Below are positions 44,999-56,570 of a stretch of DNA of 64,000 bases, in pieces. The position numbers and the translations under genes are program-made. A model generated the notes under the pieces. That model saw nothing but the letters and a program-made list of their open reading frames with translations. It was not told where the DNA came from and did not search any database. Within the stretch, counting starts at the first letter, position 1. Every line of letters starts with the position of its first letter. The DNA is from Xanthostigma xanthostigma (taxonomy: Eukaryota > Arthropoda > Insecta > Raphidioptera > Raphidiidae), in the NCBI GenBank assembly GCA_963575645.1, contig OY754470.1, positions 2,666,001 through 2,730,000 on the forward strand, written 5' to 3'.

Positions 44999-45427
44999 TA
45001 TACAGGTGACCGGTAATTGCTCGTATTACTCTCGGGAAAAAAAGCTATGACTAATTTGGAATGATTAATCTCTATCACTTGGGGGTCGGAAATGCGTCAT
45101 TTTTTTATGATAACGACACTTCTGTGAAGAATTTTTATTTTATTTTTTTTTTATTTATTGTAAGTTCTAACACAACATAAAAACTTTTTTTTAGCTTTAG
45201 AAACGTTGGCCAATTAGTAGGCTATAAAATCATGGAAAAAATCTGGCCAAAAAGTGAGAATATTTTTTTTTTAATTTTCAACTCCCAAAATTCGGATTTT
45301 TGTAAAAAGAAAACCGAAGTAGATTTTCTCGAAAATGACACATTTCTCACCCCTAAATGATAGGTTAAATCATTCCAAATTAGTTTTTTCTCCCGAGAGG
45401 AATACGAATAATTACCGGTCACCTATA
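44999..45427. mobile_element. MITE with ~105-bp terminal inverted repeats
   Basis: Left TATACAGGTGACCGGTAATT, then CTCTCGGGAAAAAAAG, TAATTTGGAATGATTAA and ATCACTTGGGGGTCGGAAAT. The right end is the inverted equivalent, finishing AATTACCGGTCACCTATAT. The arms differ by scattered substitutions and small indels. A 66-codon minus-strand frame at 45222-45422 is a by-product. No transposase. Confidence 0.8.
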
Positions 45428-45815
45428 TTCTGCAATTAAAAAAAAACTCAAAAACTTGACGGCCAATATTTTTTCTGTTTTCGTCAAATACATTTCATTC
45501 ATATACATTGATCGATCATTATAATTATATGTAAATTTATTCACGTAGAAACATGACGTACCGTTGAAAAAAAGTTAAAATGGTTGTACGAAGAGTAACA
45601 GCATAAATCCATTTGCGTAGACAAAATGGCCCGGTCTGTTACATTGTGCAAGGGGTCACGGAAACCGTCAATTACGGTCGATTTAGTCAGGTCATATTGT
45701 TAATTTATTGTGACCGCAACGCAAGTGACGCCTGTTAACAAAGAGTCGACACATCTTCAGCTGAGCGTCCGCCTCCGCCATTATCCATTATCATTAACGT
45801 TATACGTGGAAGTCC
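45428..45815. other. Non-coding stretch
   Basis: Ordinary sequence leading into the minisatellite. No feature recognised. Confidence 0.4.
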
Positions 45816-45890
45816 AGTGTAGTGTAGTGTAGTGTAGTGTAGTGTAGTGTAGGAATGGTGTAGTATAGTGTAGGAATGGTGTAGTGTGTG
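45816..45890. repeat. (AGTGT)n micro/minisatellite
   Basis: Seven AGTGT units at 45816-45850, followed by a related higher-order unit containing AGGAATGGTGTAGT twice. Confidence 0.85.
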
Positions 45891-46143
45891 TATTAGCTTA
45901 GAATAATGTATTAGTGACGAAGGTCTAATGGCATAACCCATTAAACGGCGATTATAACAGTCTGGCACAGCATGTGAATTGTAAGGAAATACTCGACGTT
46001 CACATGTTTATTTAAAACAAATCTCGACGCATTCAGTGCGTTCAACTATTCTTAATACTTAAACATATTTTTACGTTCTAATAATGTTTGAATTTTGCTT
46101 TGAAACAACGTACACTATCGACTTTACATGTTAAATATCTTTA

Positions 46144-47204
46144 TCTATACTAACATATAAAGCTGAAGAGTTTGTTTATTTGTTTGCATCCAGCGTACAG
46201 CCCAGACAGCTTAACCGATTTAAAAAAATTGGTTGTCTGTAAAGTCGGTTTACGGACGATAGTTTTACGTGATAACGTATTCCGTAATACATAACCTAAA
46301 TTTATATAATAATTATAATAATTCGAATCTATGATATTGCATCTTTCGCTTAAAATTTAGGTTAATTTTATTAAGTAGAATAATAAAACACTATAAAAAG
46401 TATACTATTATTATATAAAAAACAACTATGGCATGTATCTCTTTTGCGCATGCGCCGATTTTCCCCAAAAAATTTACAAAAATTTCTAGTAAAAATAGAT
46501 AGAGTAAAAACCGTTTTAAAAACTATATTATTATTATATAAAACATCATTATAAGAGATATATTCTTTTACGCATGCGCCGATGTTCCCCAAAAACAATA
46601 GGCCACTTCATATTTGCATAATATCAAACATCCTCCCAAAATTTGGTTTCAATCCGCTTATCCTTTGTGTCGGAATGATAAGAAATGTCAAAAGTGACGT
46701 TTGCAACTGTCAAAGTATTATGTTCTAATAATAATTAGTTATTCCAATACTTAACTTAGAAGGCGTTGCATTTCACAAAATACTAATGTCAAAAAATTGA
46801 ATTAAACATTAGAAATGCAGCCGTTTTCATGTTAAGACAAGACATACGTTATTTTCTAATTTCCATGTACGGCAAACAAAGACGACCGACCGCGTCGCGC
46901 CATGCATTAGACAACATTGCATTTATACAACTATTTTTCTATATAAATTTGTATAAAAAAAACTGTTTAGGCAAATTCTGTTATATACGAAATCTATGTA
47001 AAATGTTCTCCTCTTTCGTTTAAGACTGGTTTCAAACCGATCTGATTTAAATTGAGCGAGAAATTAGCAAAAAGCACGCACAGGGTCAGGCGGAACGTTA
47101 CGACCGTTAGGAACGTTACACTTTTTCGTGCATGCAGCCGGTGTTTTATCAATTTATAAGATTGGTGATTCATCAATTTATAAGACGTTATCACGTCAAA
47201 AAAA
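46144..47204 (+). mobile_element. Helitron-type element containing the large dispersed repeat, copy 3
   Basis: Starts TCTATACTAACATATAAAGC after an A, a Helitron-type 5' end. It passes through CAGACAGCTTAACCGATTTA into TTGGTTGTCTGTAAAGTCGG and then the complete reverse complement of the 2188/42916 repeat, ending near GACGTTATCACGTCAAA. Between 46310 and 46620 it holds ~310 bp missing from the other copies, itself partly duplicated (GCGCATGCGCCGATTTTCCC near 46446 and ACGCATGCGCCGATGTTCCC near 46570). The tandem unit is present once. No 3' CTAG was found. It indicates the orientation of the family. Confidence 0.7.
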
Positions 47205-47809
47205 ACTTATTTTTTGTATCTCAATGTAGATCTTCCGTTGACCAGGCGTAAAATAAATAAACAATATTTATACGGATTCGTCGAATGAAGTAGACACAAG
47301 AAATATTACACATATGTGGTGGAAGTACAGGTTCATATTATGGTGGCAGGACGGGTTTATAAAAAGATACGTTCTATAACTACAAAAAATTCGCAAGAAA
47401 TGATATCACAAAGGACCTTATTATAATTAATTTACAATATATATTGATTCACTAAAATCAATTTGGGCGTCTTTCTATTATTATCACTGAAATATTTTAA
47501 TCATTGAGAATTTCATTATACTTTATTAAGCTATATTTAATGACAAATTTGAAACATGTTTATTGTTCATGTTTATATTTTCTTGTTAGCTCAATGATTT
47601 AACATTCTGAATGTTGCGTTGTGCGTACGTATATCTATGTAAACAAACAACTTGTTACTTGATACTCGGCCCCACAAGAGTAACACGTGACCGCGAACTA
47701 AACGCTATACTGTGGTATCCGGGGATTACATGAAAATACACTACTGTGGAAATGAATTTTCCATGCGCTTTACATAAGTCGAATATTGATCATCCTTTTC
47801 TATGGGCGT
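47205..47809. other. Non-coding stretch
   Basis: AT-rich, with no feature recognised. Confidence 0.4.
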
Positions 47810-48062
47810 TATGTTATCATATGCTAATAACATAAAGAGATGGTACGAGCTTTGTGAGTTTGTGTGTATGCGGAGGGTAAATCTCCGAATCTGCTCATAC
47901 GATTTCAAAATTTTTTTCACCATTATTTCAGAATGAACTTTCAGGATGGACATAGGCTACATAAAATAAAATAAAATCGTTTTTCGTGGAGACCAATTTT
48001 GCAACGTCAGTCGACGAAAAAACGGTGGCAATTTACAAATTCGAGCGAAGTCAGGTCCGAAC
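47810..48062 (+). mobile_element. Degenerate Helitron-like fragment
   Basis: CTAATAACATAAAGAGATGG, GCGGAGGGTAAATCTCCGAA and GGCTACATAAAATAAAATAA followed by CGAGCGAAGTCAGG resemble the 5' and 3' phrases of lepidopteran Helitrons, and part matches 22536-22690. No CTAG terminus is seen. Confidence 0.5.
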
Positions 48063-48550
48063 CACTTCTGATAAATTGATCTATATCTTACAATTCCGAT
48101 AATTATATCTATCCCTAATTTATTTCTCGTGTCAGGACGAAAATAAATTTGAAAAAAACAATCTTGACTTTGTACAAACTTTTTTTACAAATATTTACAA
48201 ATTACTACCTCTAACTAACGACTTACACTTCTGACTGTTTAACTATATTTTAAAAAAGCATCCACACTCATTTAAACCTAGTTAGTACCACAATGACCAA
48301 TAGCATTCAAATACTTTTTAACTGTCATTTTCTCTCAGCCAATCATGCTCAAACACTGAAAAAATCTTTGTATTTTTAAAAAATAAAGTTCATTTTCACG
48401 CTACAATGTGAACATACACATAGTGAATTAACATACATACCGTATGGCGTATATTTAACATGGGAAAACTGTTATCCAGTATACACTTCAATAATAATTC
48501 GTTGTTCCATATTATTAATAACAATGTATCTTTAATTCATTAAAATTTCT
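48063..48550. other. Non-coding stretch
   Basis: AT-rich, with no feature recognised. Confidence 0.4.
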
Positions 48551-48978
48551 TTTATTCAACTCATGCGCGTTATTCATGTTTTTATTCAACTCATGCGCGT
48601 TATTCATGTTTTATCATGCCTAAAAACCGAACCCTAAATAGCCATTTACCGACTGGTGACAATTACTTGTCATAACTCAATGAAGATTCCTACTAGCTCG
48701 GCCATTGTGGAGTAATGAAAATAAACGTAACTATTTTCTGAGTCGTAACGAAATAGTAGGTAACAACAACTCCGTTGTTACCCATTGAGACTAAAATTGA
48801 GAGGCCGAATGTTTTCGACATGGAGTTTATTCATAACCGGCTAACCTCAAACCAAAACATTGAATCGTGCTGTTTGGTGTTGTTAGTATTGACAGTTTTT
48901 TTTATAAAGAAATAAATAGATATTTACAACATCTCATTATAATTAAAACATGAATAACGCGCAATTGTTGAATAAAAT
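48551..48978. mobile_element. TIR element with a duplicated left terminal repeat
   Basis: The 30-bp left end (TTTATTCAACTCATGCGCGT and ten more bases) occurs twice in tandem at 48551-48580 and 48581-48610 without change. The right end, 48944-48977, is its inverted version (ACATGAATAACGCGCAATTG then TTGAATAAAA). The interior (~330 bp) has no reading frame but includes a small inverted pair around AACAACTCCGTTGTTA. No target duplication was identified. Confidence 0.72.
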
Positions 48979-49926
48979 TATGGGCGCAACTTGTAGGCTA
49001 AGTCATGTCCTGTCAGCGCGATGAATGACTTAGACTACTAGTTACGCCAATAACTATTATTTATTAAAATCAATAATTTTTCATTAACTAAAAAACACTG
49101 CCAGTTGATAGTTGTAAATTGTTATAAGACATCCATTCGATTATAGAGGTCACTTATTTTCATTTATTGAAATCAATTCTATCATACCGTATTTTCATTT
49201 CCTTAACCTACGAACGTACTCTCGCTATAGAAGTTTCACTTCAAAAATCTTAAAAACAATTCCGTTTTTAAGAACAGGAACAATATCACCGGTGTTTGAA
49301 AAATAACTGTCTGTGCAATACTTTACAACTTATTACACAATATTTCTAACTCATGTATTTTCAACACCATCTATTTTCAACTAATTTTTATCGCGTGTTT
49401 TCAAGTTTTTAATCCCAACTTCTCACGCAAAGTGTCTCCTCCTACGGTACTCAACCAAGGGAAAATTACGTTTGACAATCTCAAATTAATAAAGACTCTT
49501 CCTATGATTGGTCCATATGAATGACGCGAAGTGAGGACAGAAGAGCAGTTGAAAATACATTAGTCGATTAGTTCAACGGATTGAAATGGTGTAATATACT
49601 CGGAGGGTAGGAGCATCGCATCATACTAGGTGTGACCACGTTGAATTTATTTATCGACGCGTATCAAGCGGTAGTACAGCGTGTCCGTACCACCTAACCC
49701 AGATTGCTTTACCCACGACAGCACTGCAACGACAAGGTTGCTCAAAACACTTCAACATTGAAGTAATTGAACGCTCTTGAGATTAGCACCACTTACAAAG
49801 CGTTGAGAGCTGTTGATCAAATTAACACGAGCGCATCATTAAGATCTAGTTGTACAACTTTCAGGTGATATATGAGAAACAAGCTTTGGTTACATTAAAC
49901 GTCATTATATTTATCAGTTTTAAATA
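48979..49926. other. Non-coding stretch
   Basis: About 950 bp without a recognised feature. 49560-49840 is somewhat less AT-rich. Confidence 0.4.
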
Positions 49927-50236
49927 CAGTAGAACATCTGTAGGTCGAACTTCAAGGAAGACTCCAAAAAAAGTTATAGAGTTTTCGATTTATGAAGGAT
50001 TTAGATTTAGGTGGATTTTGTAAGGACATATTTGACTTGTAGAGGTTAAGATTCATTCTAACTAATTTTGAGTTGCTGTGTTCGAGATACAGAGTACGGA
50101 CATCCAATTTATTTTTTCGAGATATGGAGGGAAACTATGTACCGAATATGAGACTGACTGATTATTTAGACCTATAGAGGGTTGAGATTTCGAGTAATGG
50201 AGGTGTTTGAGACTTGAAGGGAAGGGAACAAAATAC
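49927..50236. mobile_element. pogo/Tigger-like MITE, copy 2 (right end lost)
   Basis: CAGTAGAACATCTGTAGGTC after TA, then the same internal order as 311-602: TTAGGTGGATTTTGTA, GAGGTTAAGATTCATTCTAA, GAGGGTTGAGATTTCGAG and GGGAAGGGAACAAAA. It stops about 65 bp short of the right terminal repeat of copy 1. Confidence 0.65.
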
Positions 50237-51597
50237 AATAGGCACGGTTTTGGTGTCAATGGAGCAAGTCCGTGGAAAAAAAACCTTGTGACAAGTCTTA
50301 GTTTAAAATGTGTAATAAACTACCAAGTTCTGAAATTGAAGCCGTGAGCAAAGAAGCTATTATAATATGCTGTGAAGTAGACAAGCTTTAAAGCATTATA
50401 AAATTGTTAGGTAAAATCAACTGTTGAACAAATATGAACAGCAGCACAATATGAGAACAATCTAGTACTGCAAGTTTACTTCATACATTTGATAGGGATA
50501 GGTAACCTTTAAAACAAATTCATACAAAAATAACTTCTGTTAATAATTTACTAATTATGAGTATATGTCGCCATTGTCTGGTTATATTGGCTTCGTTCGC
50601 GCTTCGTCTGTTTTTGGCTACTGCTCAGCCCACTTCAGTAGAGGTTCTCGTTGACGTTAAGTGGGAAATGATTCAACAGCGGAGAAATACAAAAGTAATC
50701 TTGAACAAGAGAAAGGAAAGAGCAATTGCACAAATTTATACATTTACACGTATATAATGTGGCAAGATTGATTTATTCAATAGTTTTGCGTGGGTTTTAT
50801 AATGTTGTATAACTGTCCAAGTACTAAATAATAGAAAAAATGTGTGTGATGAATAATTAATTTCTGTACATTGTTTATATATTGTATGCATATATATATT
50901 AATTAACATATATGTATTTATTGTCAATCATTTTAAAATTTCGAGCTTATGTGAGCTTATGCGTGACTCACACGATTTTTGTATTAATTACACTATAAGC
51001 CCCGCCTCAAAATCTTGACGTATATGTTATTTTTTTACTTTAAATGCGTGTACATATTTAAATAGACGACAATAAAAAAAGGGTATAATTTTTTCTACAG
51101 GTAAACGAAGCTTTAGTTTATTAGATAAATAAAAGCGAGCACAAAACAACAACAAAGAACTTTATAAAGACTGTTAATAGTTTGGTGGCAACCAACAAAA
51201 AAAAAGTTTGTACATCGGATGGTAGCTGCATCCATTACTTCAAGTTTAATATTACCTAAGTTTGTCGTCTACTATTCTGTGTATATATATATATAGAACA
51301 GTCAACTGTTCTTGTGAAGAACTTATGAACAAGTTCATGGAAGTCTCAGGTATCACATAAGATTAATCAGGATCGTATTCCTAGACAATATGAACTACTT
51401 ATATGTCAGCCATTTGTACTAAAACAAGAGAAAGCGAATAAAATAAAGAAATTTGAGAGCTTCAACTCTACACAATTACATAAAGCTAATTGTAAGGATT
51501 GTATTTCTTATTGTGTGTATCGCGATTTAACTGAAGAATTGTCGAACGAATAAGTAACTCGATGTTTTTGCTGACAGGGAGTCGTACCGCATTTCTA
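50237..51597. other. Non-coding stretch with one small frame
   Basis: At 50557-50757 a 66-codon frame starts MSICRHCLVILASFALRLFL, which looks like a signal peptide by hydrophobicity. The rest has no domain and there is no supporting structure, so it is left uncalled. A TA run lies at 51281-51295. Confidence 0.35.
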
Positions 51598-51598
51598 T

Positions 51599-51620
51599 AA
51601 CTGTCGAGCATCTATAATCC
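51599..51620 (-). repeat. Conserved 20-bp dispersed motif, site C
   Basis: On the minus strand: GGATTATAGATGCTCGACAG, two differences from site A. The continuation TATAGAAATGCGGTACGACTC resembles site B. Confidence 0.45.
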
Positions 51621-52616
51621 AATATTAACTATCTCTGAAGCTGTACTATTCAAAATATAGATACGTCGATGTTGAACATTTGAAAATTATTAAGTTATAT
51701 TCGCATTTGCAACCTTATTGAGCGTCTATATAAAATTCAAGTTTTCTTTGACGAATTCATAACGTTCATCTTTAAACAGGATGGAATGTCAACAAGATGC
51801 GACAGCCAAATTGTTTTCAACATCAACTGACAAAAAGTCACTTCCGCTGAAAAACATACACATGATACGTTTTCCGTACACTACCGGTCAAACGATCCAT
51901 TTTAATTAATTATTATGCCAGCAATTATATAATCTATTTTAGAGCAAGATAGCTATAGCTTGCTACAATTGTTAAGAAACACCCATTGTTTACAGTGCTA
52001 CACATACAAGAATTTTTTTTTTAATTTATTTTATTTGAACTGAAAAGAGAACCCGTTTGGTGTGGCACAAAAGAAAAGTTTTCACAAAACACCAAAACAC
52101 GAAATTGATACTCGTGTTTTGGTGATTTGTAGAAATTTTTTTTGAATTTTAGATCCTCGTTTATGATTTGATGAATTCTGTTTTTTTACCCAACTTCGAC
52201 ACAGTATAGTGTTTTTGCCAACAAATTAATAAAAAAATTTAAAATTAAGGAAAAATAATAAGCAAATGACCGATTGTAAATTATAAACAAAGTACTTAAT
52301 CTCTGTTAACTTACCAGTTTTTGAGAACTTGAAATGTAATGAAAGGACTTACCTGAAAACAAAAATAAAAGAAAATTAATAAAGCACCTAGTTGAGCCAG
52401 TCGACATTCGACGAAGTGATTATTTTAGAAATAATAGAAATAATTGTAACTGCTTACATAATTACAAAGAAACAATTTCTGATCGCTTTTTTTAAATATG
52501 TTTGGTTGTTTAACTTCAACTTCGCTGAGCAGATTAGATGCTTGCCAGGTTGCTCGGTTTCATACACCCGATTCATACACAATCATGTTAAAAAGGAGCA
52601 TTCATAAGCGTTTGTT
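51621..52616. other. Non-coding stretch
   Basis: AT-rich. CACCAAAACACGA and TCGTGTTTTGGTG (52088-52124 region) form a 13-bp inverted repeat with a short loop. No gene. Confidence 0.4.
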
Positions 52617-52937
52617 TATCCCTATACTATTAAACGAGCTAATCTTGTATCTACCTATGTACCTACCTATGTCCCTAAATATTTTCTCGAAAACGGCCCT
52701 AACGATTTGGATGAAATTTACTGAAAAGGGATTTTGGGGGGCAAAAAATCGTTTTAGCTAGGTCTCATCTCTCGAAAAAATCGTTTTCTTACAAATTTTA
52801 TCATTATAAAAATCAATTTTTTAACGTATGAAAATACTTAAATATTGTAAGTAGGTTTTGGAATTTAATACAAACAATGAGCATATCAGTATTTTATTTA
52901 ACTTTCCGAGCAAAGCTCGGTCACACAGGTACTAATA
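52617..52937 (+). mobile_element. Helitron-like short element with CCGAGCAAAGCTCGG hairpin
   Basis: Begins near ATCCCTATACTATTAAACGA and ends with CCGAGCAAAGCTCGG (52906-52920, a six-pair hairpin) followed by TCACACAGGTACT. In between are AACGATTTGGATGAAATTTA and GGGGGCAAAAAATCG then TAGCTAGGTCTCATC. I recall this layout from widespread arthropod Helitron-like repeats. The exact borders and class are not proven by this sequence. Non-coding. Confidence 0.6.
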
Positions 52938-52976
52938 ATATTAACCATAATAATAAAAATCAAACATATCTGAGGA

Positions 52977-53055
52977 TAAAAAAGCTCCAATTAAAAAAAA
53001 AACAGTAGATCGCTGGCGGTCTACTGTTTTTTTTTTTTTAATCGGAGCTTTTTAA
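52977..53055. repeat. Small perfect-arm foldback
   Basis: AAAAAGCTCCAATTAAAAAA and CAGTAGATCGC on the left pair with GCGGTCTACTG and TTTTAATCGGAGCTTTTT on the right, around a loop of about four bases. One of the tightest hairpins in the window; probably a short MITE. Confidence 0.75.
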
Positions 53056-53589
53056 ATACGAAACTTTATACTAAACACACTAATTTCAAAGCAATGAGAC
53101 TGCTTTATCTTTTCGAACGAGCGAAGAAAGGCTTAATAAATACTAACGTACTATATTAGTATTAATATTTTCAAAATTGTCATTTTCTAACGGTGCTGTA
53201 TAAATATACAGATATCTTCTGTATAAAATTTTTAACAGTGAAATGTTCACGTTTATTCTTTTGAGACCCAGCAAACTTCAATACTCCCAGCAAAATATAT
53301 TTTTCAGTACGTGATGTCTAAAAATGTCACCAGGAATATACCATACAGCATTTTTTTTTTTTTTGTGAACTGACATTTAATATATAAAAATATAATTTTT
53401 GTTGAAGAAAATATTTACATATACAAACATGATTTTTAGCTGCTTTAAATTTTTTTTACATGGTAATTAATTAATTACTCATCTAATACTTTTTTTATAT
53501 ATTTTAACAGTGCGTATACATAAATAAAAAAAGGTACAATTTTTACTTTCTCTATAAAAATCGAAAATGTTTTGTTACGATGCAAAAGT
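53056..53589. other. Non-coding stretch
   Basis: AT-rich, with long T runs. No feature recognised. Confidence 0.4.
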
Positions 53590-53835
53590 TTTTAACCGAC
53601 TTCAAAAAAGAGAGGAGGTTCTCTTTATTTTTTTTGTATGTGGCCGTCGATATCTTCGCCAGCTGTGAACCGATTTCGATGATTCTTTTTTCCTTCGATA
53701 GAGTATATCTCAAAGTTGGTACCATATAAATTTCAGTCCAGCCACTTTTTAGAAAATTAACAAAAATCAAAGAAATATTGGAAAAGTTGTAATCGTCGGC
53801 GTGAACGTTGCTCTTCGGTTTCATTAGACACCAAA
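53590..53835. repeat. LINE-tail-like repeat
   Basis: TTTTTAACCGACTTCAAAAA followed by GAGGAGGTTCTC, GAACCGATTTCGATGATTCT and TTCGATAGAGTATATCTCAA is a non-coding retroposon tail pattern. Copies: 39047-39222 (same order) and, for the TTTTTAACCGAC start, 58450. A 100-codon minus-strand frame here is incidental. Confidence 0.6.
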
Positions 53836-53884
53836 AAGACCACATTTTCAACATTTTTAAACTTCCACTTATGTAATGGCAATG

Positions 53885-54160
53885 GGCGAATGAAAGAATT
53901 TTAGGACATTAGGATAAGGTAGTAAAATTTTGAGCACAAGAATTTGACAGGTAAGCCCTGAATAAGGAAGCATCTCGATATTCATCTGGAATTATTGACG
54001 GAAACCATGGAAAAACCTCAACAAGAACGGAATTACTATTTCTTGGCGAGAGGCAGCAGGAAAAAGTCCCAGCCACATCTGCCTCCACTGGGATTCGAAC
54101 CCGGTACCTCCCGAATGCGATTCCAGTGCTCTCTCCGCTACACAACCCCGCTCGGTAATC
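53885..54160 (-). mobile_element. tRNA-derived SINE, minus strand
   Basis: On the minus strand the head has an A-box-like TGTGTAGCGGAGAGAG and a B box GGTTCGAATCC (complement at 54091-54101) about 45 bases apart, with CATTCGGGAGGTACC between them. This is tRNA-like architecture for internal polymerase III initiation. A body with TTCTTGTTGAGGTTTTTCCA and a tail CCTTATCCTAATGTCCTAAA follow. Only one copy is in the window, so borders are approximate. A minus-strand 78-codon frame (53909-54145) overlaps the SINE and is not a gene. Confidence 0.68.
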
Positions 54161-54680
54161 TATAATGTATTAATAGAGTTAGCTTGTGATTGCGCGTAGT
54201 TGAATTACAACACACTATACTCCTAATGTTCTAAACACTAGTAAGCAGTGAATATAAGCGCCTGTTTGTGAACGTGTGTGGCCGTCTGGAAGGGTAACGG
54301 GAATTATGTTTGGTGGAAAGTTTGTTATGTGTGTAACACGGAAGTTTCGTCGACACACTCGTACTGTTAATTGTTAGGAATTGTTTAAGTGCCTCGAGCT
54401 ACGGCGTAGGCATACGCCCCACTACTCCTTCCTCTACATACAATGTCCTCGGCTGCTGATAATCCACTCGTCTACAGGATGGGGTTTTGCAAAATTCCTG
54501 TTGACGTTCGCATTACGTATTATAGTAGTTCACTCGTGAAACGGCTTTTCTTAGGAATTTAATAAAGTTGAAGTATATCCAGAAATAATTGCGACTTTGA
54601 ACTTACTATCAATCAAAATCCAATAGATAAAGTAAATAATATTAAATTTTTGGGTGTATAGGTACTTTCAGGAGAATTTA
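54161..54680. other. Non-coding stretch
   Basis: 54360-54500 is less AT-rich, but no exon or repeat can be defended. Confidence 0.35.
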
Positions 54681-55006
54681 AACTTATCGACCAATTTTTT
54701 TAGACTATATATGTTACGGTTAATACAAGAAAGTAGTTTATTCGCCAATTAACCGGCTAATACCCGAATTAACCAACGTCAAGGATTGGTTAATTCGGGT
54801 ATTAGCCGATTAATTCGCGAATTAACTACTTTCTTGTATTAACCGTAACATATATATTAACAAAAATTATAAAATTATACTTCAATAAAAAAACGTCATC
54901 TATTGAATTATAATTTTATAATTTTTGTTAATATATAGTCTGAAAAAATTGGTCGATAATTTTATTTATTAGAAGAGTTCTATTCAGACGTTAATCATAA
55001 ATTTGA
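54681..55006 (-). repeat. Retroposon-family copy, minus strand, with internal palindromes
   Basis: On the minus strand: TCAAATTTATGATTAACGTC, AGAACTCTTCT, AATAAATAAAATTATCGACC and, at the far end, AAATTGGTCGATAAG. The central CTGAAGA motif of other copies is absent. In its place are an inverted pair (ATTATAAAATTATA at 54867-54880 and its complement at 54907-54920) and a separate 149-bp palindrome (54707-54855). No flanking direct repeat was seen. Confidence 0.6.
54707..54855. mobile_element. Near-perfect palindromic MITE nested in the retroposon copy
   Basis: Two ~70-bp arms, 54707-54776 and 54786-54855, with a nine-base loop CGTCAAGGA. Left arm TATATGTTACGGTTAATACA and AGAAAGTAGTT; the right arm ends TGTATTAACCGTAACATATA. 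The arms differ at only a few positions. It lies inside the inverted repeats of the surrounding element and is therefore the younger insertion, or an expanded variant of its centre. Confidence 0.78.
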
Positions 55007-56154
55007 TAAACATATTCATTTAGATTCTCCTGTAAATTATGAGTGAGGCCCTGTATATAATTTTAAATGAAAAAACATGTTCCAATAATTTGTCCTAGAT
55101 GAAAAAAGTTTGCGTTGCTTTTTATTGTATTCGAACAAGACAGGGCATGAAAAGTGAGAAAGAATTTTATTTCAACGATGTGGTCTTAATTGAGCACACA
55201 CACCTACTGTTTGTTTTTGGTACACCTTGTATATCTAATGTTTATCGGCTGCACTAATATTATCATCAAAGATTATGTACGATCCATTATGGATTGCGAA
55301 GGTAGGTCTGCGGCGGTTAACGACGTTAGTTGCGCATGCGCTTTAGAAAGCGAAATAGTTATGTTAAATATCTCAAAGCATTATCAAAAACTATAAATTA
55401 ATAGTGAGCGTATTTTGAACTCGGCTTTTTTTAGAATTTTAATATATATTTAAAAAATACACTGTGTTTTTAAGCTAGAAAACAGCTGGAAGTTTTAGGG
55501 AAGTCAACCGTTTTTTCAGATTATTATTTTACATAAGATTCTTTGTCAGCAAAAGTAAGAAAAAATTGAACCTCTATCCCTAAGCTTGAACGCCACCACA
55601 CGCGCACACAAAACATTGTCGCTACCTCTAGTCCGTTGGTAGCGAGCAACTTCACCCTGTTAATTATGTTATCGTAAGAATTCACGCTCTTATTTTTTTT
55701 ATAACGCGTCGAAACAAGTACAACTTTAAAAAGATTGTTTTATTAATTGTTAAGGGAAAGTTTGATTGGGAAACAATAAAAAGATTAACCGATGAAGACT
55801 TTTCTTCTTATATTTTAAGGCGAGACCTCAAGGTTTGGTTCTTAAATATCTATATGAAATGCAATGTCCAAGTGTTTTCTTTCCCGGACGGTTAACTTTG
55901 TAAATTCGACATTCACTGTAATTTCAAACTTAATGCACACGTTGTTTGTATAATATTGAATATTCCAGTTTCCAATATTGAAACTTATATTGCTCTTTTC
56001 AGTATACAAGTAGGTTGTCAAGCAGTTTAGATTTTGTGTATTGAAAAACTTTATACTTCGACGGTGGCATCTTGCACGGTATATATCGTTTCTTTTTACT
56101 TTTAACTTATTTTTCAACGGTAATGTCATATATCTGACAGCATTGTGACTATAC
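55007..56154. other. Non-coding stretch
   Basis: AT-rich. A 95-codon minus-strand frame at 55842-56129 shows no domain. No repeat partner seen. Confidence 0.4.
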
Positions 56155-56367
56155 TTATATACAAAGTGTTACAGACATTCGCCGATTGCATCGTGGATTC
56201 GCAACGATGCGTTCGGCCGGCGCAACGGCCGAGACACGACTGACCGGTCGACGTTCAAACCGGTGCTATAACGTCACGCGTGCACCATAGTTAGAGCCGT
56301 TTTCCGGAAGATAAAATTCTTATAATCATTTCTCCGCAATATTTGAGCAAGACGATTTCCTCTCAAG
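56155..56367 (+). promoter_or_regulatory. Candidate TATA promoter and non-coding first exon
   Basis: TTATATAC at 56156-56163 is followed by a CG-rich patch (56180-56290, GGCCGGCGCAACGGCC and ACCGGTCGACG) and then by CTCAAG|GTATGA at 56362-56373, a good splice-donor match. Together this is the layout of a promoter, 5' untranslated exon and first intron. No acceptor or downstream exon is identifiable in the window, so it remains a guess. Confidence 0.25.
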
Positions 56368-56570
56368 GTATGATCCCGCACAATTATTAAAATCTATCTA
56401 ATGGCTGGACCACCGACAGAAAGACGCATTTTTGAAAACCATTTCGTGGGGTTCAGGCAAGTTGAAAATGTGTAACTTTTGCACGATACGTGAACCCGAA
56501 CTCGTATGAGTCGGGTTGTTAATGTTGGTTGGCAGATTCTCTTATACACACATAACCGCTGATGGTCTCA

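Noticed and set aside
50557..50757. 66-codon frame with a hydrophobic, signal-peptide-like start
   Set aside because: No cysteine pattern, domain or splice signal follows; a hydrophobic start alone is weak evidence in T-rich sequence.
53552..53854. 100-codon minus-strand frame
   Set aside because: It lies over the LINE-tail-like repeat at 53590-53835, which is non-coding in its other copy.
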